In this document: positions 1 through 4,832 of the stretch, piece after piece
Numbering within the stretch: the first letter of the stretch is position 1
Layout of the letters: each line of letters begins with the position of its first letter
Origin: Gemmatimonadota bacterium
GTDB taxonomy: Bacteria; Gemmatimonadota; Gemmatimonadetes; Longimicrobiales; Gaopeijiaceae
DNA length: 6,922 nucleotides
Assembly: GCA_016209995.1 (NCBI GenBank)
Contig: JACQVC010000542.1
Coordinates: forward strand, 1-6,922
Direction: 5' to 3'
Notes under the pieces: model-generated
Databases searched by the model: none
Seen by the model: the letters and a program-made list of their open reading frames with translations, nothing else
What the model was told of the DNA's origin: nothing
Translations under genes and position numbers: made by a program

Positions 1-821
1 ACGCCGGCCGAGGCCTCGGTTCCGTAAAGAGTAGTGGCGGCGGAGCCCTTGATGACCTCAATGCGCTCGATGTCATTGGGATTGATCTGAGCCATTGGGC
101 TCACCGACACGTTGTCCCCGCGCTGCGAGGGGAAGTCGATCGCGTTCGCGGTGGGCGTCCCTCGACTCCGGATGCGCACCCCATCGATGTAGATGATCGG
201 GGTGTTGCTCATGGACACGCTGTGGACTCCGCGGAGCCGAATGGCCTGAGCCATGCCCATGTCACCCGCGCTAGCTGAGATATTGACCCCTGGTGCCGCG
301 CCTCTGAGGAGCTCCTGCACGTCAGGCGGCCGGCCGACCATTTGGACAGGGTTGATCTGCGCGATCGTGTTCCCGATCTCCCGCCGGCGGGCCGCCCCGG
401 CGGTCCCGGTCACCACGATCTCATCCAGACCGAGCGCCTGAACGCTCATCGTGAAGGTCACGTCGACGGCCTGTCCCGCCGCGACCGTGACCTGGCGCGA
501 CACGGGAGCCAATCCGATCCGTTCCGCCCGTAGCTCATGGGTTCCCGGGGCGACGTTGAGAATGACGAAGCGGCCGTTAGCCCGCGTGAGGGTGCCGAGT
601 CCGCTGCCGGCAATGTAGACCTGAACCTCACTCAGCGGGACTCCACTCTGGGCATCGGTCACCTGGCCCGTGATGCGCCCGGTTTCCTGGGCCGCGACGG
701 GCGTGGCCAACACGCCCATCCACACGAGCAGCAGGGCTAGCGCCGGTGCGGCCCACCCCGGCTGGTAAGAGACGCCACCACCTGACTGTTTCCGCGTGAG
801 CTGACTTCTGTGAATAGTCAT
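1..821 (-). CDS. SusC/RagA-type TonB-dependent outer-membrane receptor, N-terminal part (cut by the left edge)
   Basis: The minus strand reads open from ATG at 821 to the left edge (273 codons) with no stop. Residues 1-44 form a signal peptide: a basic, polar start, a hydrophobic core at about 24-39, and a likely signal peptidase I site at VAA|QE (44/45). Residues 47-128 look like a carboxypeptidase-regulatory-like beta-sandwich (GRITGQVTDAQSGVPLSEV, then ANGRFVILNVAPGTHEL). A TonB-box-like DEIVVTGT follows at 133-140. The plug domain runs from about 150, with LRGAAPGVNI, the IYIDGVRIRS strand, and the end-of-plug signature IERIEVIKGSAATTLYG at 251-267. This order is typical of SusC/RagA receptors, which import oligomers or other bulky ligands across the outer membrane using TonB energy; the ligand here is unknown. 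The beta-barrel, and any SusD-like partner, would lie beyond the left edge. The gene starts 45 bases after the small secreted-protein gene, so they probably share a transcript. The start is supported by GGAG four bases upstream. Confidence 0.93.
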   Translation of the reverse strand, partial: MTIHRSQLTRKQSGGGVSYQPGWAAPALALLLVWMGVLATPVAAQETGRITGQVTDAQSGVPLSEVQVYIAGSGLGTLTRANGRFVILNVAPGTHELRAERIGLAPVSRQVTVAAGQAVDVTFTMSVQALGLDEIVVTGTAGAARRREIGNTIAQINPVQMVGRPPDVQELLRGAAPGVNISASAGDMGMAQAIRLRGVHSVSMSNTPIIYIDGVRIRSRGTPTANAIDFPSQRGDNVSVSPMAQINPNDIERIEVIKGSAATTLYGTEASAG

Positions 822-825
822 AAGT

Positions 826-829
826 CTCC
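826..829 (-). promoter_or_regulatory. Ribosome binding site of the TonB-dependent receptor
   Basis: On the minus strand GGAG (inside GGATGGAG) precedes ATG 821 by four bases, a rather short spacer. A second ATG at 831 lies in another frame and overlaps this site, giving only a 67-residue arginine-rich product. The signal peptide in the 821 frame settles the start. Confidence 0.5.
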
Positions 830-866
830 ATCCATGGAAGGTGTGGCTCAGGACGAAGCGCAAACG

Positions 867-1352
867 TTAGCGCAACGGAATCGAGAACAGTCGGATCCGC
901 ATTTCAGGATCATCCCCCCCTGGCAGGCGCTCCCCAGCGCGAGCGTTGTCCATGATCAGAAGAATCACCCCGCCAGCGACGGCCGTACTTCCTACCATCA
1001 CGAGACCCGTGCCGAAACGGTTCAACTCTCGCCTTTCCAGCTGGACCGTCTGATCGGCGCGGATCACCACGTCCTGTCCCAAACTCTGCAGGTGAAAGCC
1101 TTCCCGGCGCGCGGTAACCGGCACGCGCACGACAAACCGGTCGCCGCTCTTGCGCAGCAACGTGCCGCTGACGTACGGCCCGTCCAGCTCACCGAGGTCC
1201 GTGAGGTCGATGAGGGCCTCTCGGTCCAGGTACACGCGTACCGCCTGACCTTCCGGAACGGTGCCCAGCTCGGCTGGGATGTAGCTGAAGCAGTCAGCGA
1301 GGAGGGACGTTACCCCTGCCAGGACGACGCACCGAGCCGCAAGCCTCTTCAA
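867..1352 (-). CDS. Small secreted or lipoprotein-like protein upstream of the SusC-type receptor, function unknown
   Basis: The product has 161 residues and begins at TTG 1352; AGGTGG lies four bases upstream and no in-frame ATG was seen just upstream. The N-terminus is signal-like: MKRLAARC, then a hydrophobic stretch (VVLAGVTSLLA, 9-19), then cysteine 21 followed by FSYIP. The position suits a lipoprotein cysteine, but the preceding residues LAD are a poor lipobox because D replaces the usual small G, A or S. The middle (35-110) looks beta-rich, with EGQAVRVYLD, VSGTLLRKSGDRFVVRVPV and a segment resembling those after 'RREGF'. Residues 114-134 (FGTGLVMVGSTAVAGGVILLI) form a glycine-rich hydrophobic segment, followed by a short tail ending RIRLFSIPLR. 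From memory, Gemmatimonadota carry similar small 'CYSYVPV'-type lipoproteins next to SusC-like receptors, which suggests an envelope accessory role. That family link and role are inference. It sits 70 bases after the ankyrin gene. Confidence 0.8.
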   Translation of the reverse strand: MKRLAARCVVLAGVTSLLADCFSYIPAELGTVPEGQAVRVYLDREALIDLTDLGELDGPYVSGTLLRKSGDRFVVRVPVTARREGFHLQSLGQDVVIRADQTVQLERRELNRFGTGLVMVGSTAVAGGVILLIMDNARAGERLPGGDDPEMRIRLFSIPLR

Positions 1353-1355
1353 CGG

Positions 1356-1362
1356 CCCACCT
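1356..1362 (-). promoter_or_regulatory. Ribosome binding site deciding a TTG start
   Basis: On the minus strand AGGTGGG sits just upstream of TTG 1352 (four bases from AGGTGG). It is the main reason for choosing a TTG start, because no ATG precedes the signal-like MKRLAARC segment in this frame. Confidence 0.55.
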
Positions 1363-1380
1363 GCTAACAGAGCTGCACCT

Positions 1381-1429
1381 CTGCTGAGGGGAGTTTGGGA
1401 GCGGAGACGATCCCTGGGCGGCTCAGCAG
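1381..1429 (-). repeat. Short inverted repeat spanning the ankyrin stop codon
   Basis: CTGCTGAG at 1381-1388 and CTCAGCAG at 1422-1429 are perfect 8-base reverse complements separated by 33 bases. The right arm contains the TGA stop of the ankyrin gene (1423-1425), and the left arm lies in the gap before the next gene. The loop is long and no T-run follows, so this is not an intrinsic terminator. It might form a weak mRNA structure or be chance. Confidence 0.25.
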
Positions 1430-3213
1430 TAAACGCAGCGGTGGTTGTTCTTGACGCCCATGGCCTCGAGAAGCTTGATCGTCTCCGTGAACGGAGCGAG
1501 TCCGTCCGCGGGTCCGTTCGCGATGTCGATGGTGGTCATCCCCGACCGGCCCATGACAAAGGGATCGGCGCCCTTGGAGAGCAAATAGAGAATGACGTCG
1601 TTGTTGCCGCGGGCCGCGGCGGCGTGGACCGTGCCGTAACCGAGATAGTCACGGAGTGTGACGTCGGCGCCCAGTTCCCCGACCAGGTACTTCACCGCAG
1701 GCAGCCACCCGTCGCGCACGTGCCGGTGCGAGTTGCCGGCCCTACCGGCCCCCTCACCGCCGAACCCCGTGGCCGCGTGGATGGGGTACACGCCAGGCCC
1801 GCCCGGAGGCACCGGTGGCAATCCCGACTGATCCACCGTGGCCGCATCGTCCCGGCGATAAGCGACGGGACCGGGTGGGGCCTTGGTCGGGATGTGGGGA
1901 TCGGCTCCGTACGCCACCAGGATCTTCATCGCGGGGATGTCCAGAGCATGGGCGGCGCGCCAGAACGGCGTCGCGCCCCAGGTGTCCACATCGAGCTGGC
2001 TGAAGTTGTACTCCATGTACCAGTTGTGCAGGGTCAGCCGAACGTTCGGATCCGCTCCGGCCTTCAGGAGCGCCTCCATCACGTCCAGGTGCGTGGCTTG
2101 CTGCTGCTGGTACGCCTGCTGCTGCGGGTAGCGCGCCTTCGGCGCCCACTGCGTGTTGATGACGGCGTAGAGCGGCGTGTTCCCGATGTGGTTGGCGAGA
2201 CCGGGATTCGCCCCGCGCCGCAGGAGCTCCAGACCCAGGTCGAAGTGACCGTTGATCATGGCGAGGAGCAGCGGACTGCTCAGGTCGCCTGCGCTCACTT
2301 GGTTGATGTCGGCACCCGCGTCGAGGAGCGCCCGCGCTGCTTCCGCGTTGCCTTCGCGAACCGCATGTAGCAGCGCCGTCAACCCGCCCTGGTAACCCAC
2401 GCGATCGTTGTTGGACGGGACCTTACCCTGCGTCTGAGCCGCGTCCCAGTCGATGCGCTTGATTGACTGTGGCTCGACAGCCTCATGCTCCCGGGCGGCC
2501 CGCACGGCCGCCTGAACCTGGCTCGGGTCCGGACGCCACAGCACCGGGTCCGGGGACGCCGCGCGGAACGCGGCCAACACCGAGTCGCGAACGGCGCCCG
2601 CAATCCGGTCCTGATTGGCTCGCCGGCTGAAGTCCACCACTTTGGAGGTGATGGCCGCATCCGCGCCGCGTTGGAGCAATGCGTTCACGGCTTCCACGCG
2701 GTTCCTTGCCGCCGCGAACATCAGCGGCGTCTGGCCCCACGCGAATTCCCGAGCGTTCACGTCCGCGCCGTGGTCCAGGAGCGCTACGACGGCCTCGGCG
2801 CTCCCCGCCATGGCCGCAAAGTGGAGCGGGGTCGAGCCAACGCTGGTAGAGGCGTGCACATCTGCGCCGGCCTCGAGCAACGCCTTCACGATCCCCGCGT
2901 TGCCCGCTTCACTCGCCACGTGCAGCGGCGTGTATTCACCCATCCGGGTCACGGCTTCGAGGTTGGCGCCCGCGTAGATCAGCATGTTCGCCATCTCGAC
3001 GTCGCCGTTCTCCGCCGCCCAGTGCAGCGCCGTCATGCCATCACCCTGCGCCGCGTTCACGTCGGCGCCGCCCTTCAGGAGGGAGCGTACTGCCTGGGCG
3101 TCTCCGCGCATGGCGGCATCAGCGATGGGTGAATCCGGCGCGACGTCGATCCCGGTCAGCAGCGCCAGGACCGCGACGGCGCCTACCGCGCTAGCTCGCA
3201 ACCCGTTTTTCAT
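1423..3213 (-). CDS. Exported ankyrin-repeat protein (about 12 repeats) with a C-terminal CVYC tail
   Basis: The product has 596 residues. The N-terminus MKNGLRASAVGAVAVLALLT is a signal peptide or membrane anchor with no clear cleavage site, so the repeats are probably periplasmic. Ankyrin repeats are recognised by T/PLH and A-A-GN helices and by 'LL..GAD' turns, at about 28-54, 58-87, 93-121, 126-155, 159-187, 276-305, 311-340, 344-389, 413-440, 474-520, 525-552 and 557-586. Two insertions break the array: 188-275, charged and helical-looking with WDAAQTQGKVPSNNDRVGYQGG, and a glutamine-rich stretch at 363-372 inside repeat 8. A proline- and glycine-rich loop (441-475) and a glycine/histidine loop (482-500) also interrupt it. 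The chain ends NNHRCVYC. Ankyrin repeats bind other proteins, so a scaffold for the neighbouring exported proteins is plausible but unproven. GGAG and AGGGG precede ATG 3213, supporting the start. The gene follows the DUF1552 gene after 143 bases and precedes the small secreted-protein gene by 70. Confidence 0.93.
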   Translation of the reverse strand: MKNGLRASAVGAVAVLALLTGIDVAPDSPIADAAMRGDAQAVRSLLKGGADVNAAQGDGMTALHWAAENGDVEMANMLIYAGANLEAVTRMGEYTPLHVASEAGNAGIVKALLEAGADVHASTSVGSTPLHFAAMAGSAEAVVALLDHGADVNAREFAWGQTPLMFAAARNRVEAVNALLQRGADAAITSKVVDFSRRANQDRIAGAVRDSVLAAFRAASPDPVLWRPDPSQVQAAVRAAREHEAVEPQSIKRIDWDAAQTQGKVPSNNDRVGYQGGLTALLHAVREGNAEAARALLDAGADINQVSAGDLSSPLLLAMINGHFDLGLELLRRGANPGLANHIGNTPLYAVINTQWAPKARYPQQQAYQQQQATHLDVMEALLKAGADPNVRLTLHNWYMEYNFSQLDVDTWGATPFWRAAHALDIPAMKILVAYGADPHIPTKAPPGPVAYRRDDAATVDQSGLPPVPPGGPGVYPIHAATGFGGEGAGRAGNSHRHVRDGWLPAVKYLVGELGADVTLRDYLGYGTVHAAAARGNNDVILYLLSKGADPFVMGRSGMTTIDIANGPADGLAPFTETIKLLEAMGVKNNHRCVYC

Positions 3214-3216
3214 GTA

Positions 3217-3225
3217 CCCCTCTCC
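3217..3225 (-). promoter_or_regulatory. Ribosome binding site of the ankyrin-repeat gene
   Basis: The minus strand reads GGAGAGGGG directly before TAC and ATG 3213. GGAG is eight bases from the start and AGGGG three, so either could pair with 16S rRNA; GGAG has the better spacing. It lies downstream of the 86-base inverted-repeat element, so translation could start even if that element blocks or cuts read-through. Confidence 0.5.
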
Positions 3226-3263
3226 ATCCGCCGCCTTCTGATCTGAGAGTCGGGCTTAGACTC

Positions 3264-3349
3264 GTCATTCCGGCGAAAGCCGGAATCCAGAGAGTGTGAA
3301 CGTCAAGGCGTCGCTAACCAGCGTGGATTCCGGCTTTCGCCGGAATGAC
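3264..3349. repeat. REP-like/MITE-like element: two 26-base inverted arms, each a hairpin
   Basis: The arms at 3264-3289 and 3324-3349 are perfect 26-base reverse complements separated by 34 bases. Each arm holds its own palindrome: ATTCCGGC-GAAA-GCCGGAAT at 3267-3286, and the same stem with loop TTTC at 3327-3346. The DNA can therefore form two 8-bp hairpins or one long 26-bp stem. On either strand the first hairpin has a GNRA-type GAAA loop. GTCATTCC...GGAATCCA arms resemble the dispersed repeats found in many Gram-negative genomes (REP/BIME-like repeats and small inverted-repeat elements), so this is probably one copy of a repeat family. It starts eight bases beyond the DUF1552 TAG stop and ends about 50 bases before the ankyrin start. 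No T-run follows on the transcribed strand, so it is not a standard intrinsic terminator. It could stabilise the upstream mRNA end or uncouple expression of the two halves of the cluster. Confidence 0.88.
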
Positions 3350-3356
3350 AACTTGC

Positions 3357-4790
3357 CTAATCACACGAAGACGACGTCGTCGCAGCCGGCCCAGTGCGCG
3401 GATAGTCCAGCGGGAACGCGCCCGTGCTGTCACCGAAGCCTTCCAGGTCGTCGAGCCCGAGCCTGTGCAGAAGCGTCAGCATGACGTTCGCCAGCGGCGT
3501 CTCGTCCGGAGTCTTCAGGTGCACGCCACCCTTCATCTGCCCGTTGGCGCCACCCATCACGATGAACGGGACGCGTAGGTGGTTGTGAACATTCGGGTCG
3601 CCCATCGGCGAGCCGTAGATCACCATCGTCTTCTCTAGCAGGTTCGTGTCCCCTTCCTCCGCCTCCTCCAGCTTGCGCAGGAGATACGGGAGCATGCTGA
3701 CGTGGTACCGGTTGATCACGGCAAAGTCGAGAATGTTCTCGTGCTTGTCCCCGTGGTGGGATGCGGGGTGGAACGGCGTGTCCGTCCCGCTCTCGGGGTA
3801 CACCCGCGCGGAGGAGTCACGGCCCAGCTTGAACGAGAACACGCGCGTCATGTCCGTCCGGAACGCCAGCACCTGCAGGTCGAACATCAGGTGCATGTGC
3901 TCGCTGAAGGAATCCGGCACGCCCGCCGGGGCCTCGGGAAGCTCGCGCGGGTCGCCGCTCGTGTTGCGCGCCTCGACCCGCTCGATGCGTCGCTCGATTT
4001 CGCGAACGTTCTCGAGGTACTGGTCCATCCGCCGGCGGTCCACCGGGTCCAGCTCCCGCTTGAGCTCCGCCACCCGGCTGCTCACCCAGTCCAGGATGCT
4101 GCGGTTCGCCAGGCGGCGCTCCGCCCGTTCCTTGGGAGTCGCGCCGGCTCCGAAGAGCTGCTCGAACACCACGCGCGGATCCCTGATCACCGGAAGCGGC
4201 TCGGTCGCTGACGCCCAGCTGATCGAATCCGTATACACGCAGGTGTAGCCGTATGCGCACCCGCCCGACTGGTTGATGTTCTCGATGCACAGCTGCATAG
4301 ACGGAATGGGCGTGTCCTGACCAAACCGCTGCGCGAACAGCTGGTCGAACGAGGTCGCGACGTAGACGTCCGAACCCTCGGTCTGTTTCGGGTGCGACTG
4401 CGTCAGGAACACGGCGCTCGAGCGGAAATGGTCACCCCCGATCTCGGGCGCCATGAAGGCTTCCGCCATGCGGCAGTCCGCGTTGCTGATGATCGTCAAA
4501 TGCTCGCGATACGGCTCGAGCGGGAGCAGCGCGCTCGGGCTCAGATCGAAGTCGCGGCCGACGCTCGCCGGCGCCCAGAGGTTCTGCTTCAATCCCCAGG
4601 CTGCGTGGCACCCGGCCGCCCCGTGCGACTGCTCGATGGCGATCAGACGCGTCCTGTCGATGGCCGCCGCCGTCCTGGGCAGCAGGCGTCCCGCCGGCAC
4701 CATCGCGTCCAACAGCGGAAGAGCAATCGTCGCTCCTGCGCCGCGAAGGAATGTCCGGCGCGGAATGTATCTCCCGGTGATGAAGCTCAT
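3357..4790 (-). CDS. DUF1552 (HXXSHH family) protein, Tat-exported
   Basis: The product has 477 residues. The N-terminus carries a twin-arginine signal, RRTFLRGAGATIALPLL at 11-27, so the folded protein should be exported by the Tat system. The rest matches DUF1552 (Pfam HXXSHH): the opening strand LIAIEQSHGAAGCH (49-62), GGDHFRSSAVFLT (118-130), SFDQLFAQRFG (147-157), a charged helical region at about 216-275, and the family-naming motif HPASHH at 341-346. After that come VIYGSPMGDPNVHNHLRVPFIVMGG (about 390-414) and LLHRLGLDDLEGFGDSTG (440-457). No enzyme activity is established for the family; histidine-rich motifs suggest metal binding, which is inference. A serine- and cysteine-containing tail follows (PRTGPAATTSSSCD) and looks poorly conserved. 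The gene follows the PSD-type cytochrome gene by 42 bases, a pairing common in Gemmatimonadota, Acidobacteriota, Planctomycetota and Myxococcota, so the two probably act together in the periplasm. AGGAG eight bases upstream supports ATG 4790. Confidence 0.95.
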   Translation of the reverse strand: MSFITGRYIPRRTFLRGAGATIALPLLDAMVPAGRLLPRTAAAIDRTRLIAIEQSHGAAGCHAAWGLKQNLWAPASVGRDFDLSPSALLPLEPYREHLTIISNADCRMAEAFMAPEIGGDHFRSSAVFLTQSHPKQTEGSDVYVATSFDQLFAQRFGQDTPIPSMQLCIENINQSGGCAYGYTCVYTDSISWASATEPLPVIRDPRVVFEQLFGAGATPKERAERRLANRSILDWVSSRVAELKRELDPVDRRRMDQYLENVREIERRIERVEARNTSGDPRELPEAPAGVPDSFSEHMHLMFDLQVLAFRTDMTRVFSFKLGRDSSARVYPESGTDTPFHPASHHGDKHENILDFAVINRYHVSMLPYLLRKLEEAEEGDTNLLEKTMVIYGSPMGDPNVHNHLRVPFIVMGGANGQMKGGVHLKTPDETPLANVMLTLLHRLGLDDLEGFGDSTGAFPLDYPRTGPAATTSSSCD

Positions 4791-4798
4791 TGTCCTGT

Positions 4799-4803
4799 CT
4801 CCT
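4799..4803 (-). promoter_or_regulatory. Ribosome binding site of the DUF1552 gene
   Basis: AGGAG on the minus strand lies eight bases before ATG 4790, an ideal spacing. The 42-base gap after the preceding stop (TGA at 4833-4835) has no obvious promoter or terminator, consistent with co-transcription of the two genes. Confidence 0.6.
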
Positions 4804-4832
4804 GTTCCAGGGTCGAGGCTACCCCTCGCTGG

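Noticed and set aside
810..1367. 185-codon plus-strand open frame opposite the small secreted-protein gene
   Set aside because: The minus-strand frame there has a signal peptide, a good ribosome binding site and a hydrophobic segment; the plus frame shows no domain and has basic, polar composition.
1353..1422. Promoter in the 70-base gap before the small secreted-protein gene
   Set aside because: I saw no convincing -35/-10 pair or Bacteroidetes-type box on the minus strand, so no promoter is called.
1441..2370. 309-codon plus-strand open frame opposite the ankyrin gene
   Set aside because: It is antisense to a clear ankyrin-repeat protein and is rich in arginine, valine and histidine with no recognisable domain, as expected for a shadow of a GC-rich gene.
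3247..3263. GAGTC/GACTC 5-base inverted repeat in the gap before the ankyrin gene
   Set aside because: Five base pairs around a seven-base loop is too weak to separate from chance in GC-rich DNA.
3264..3349. Rho-independent terminator between the DUF1552 and ankyrin genes
   Set aside because: The hairpins are strong, but no T-run follows on the minus strand, and the two-arm symmetric design fits a repeat element better.
3264..3349. CRISPR repeats
   Set aside because: Only two copies are present and they are inverted, not direct, with a single 34-base spacer and no cas genes in view.
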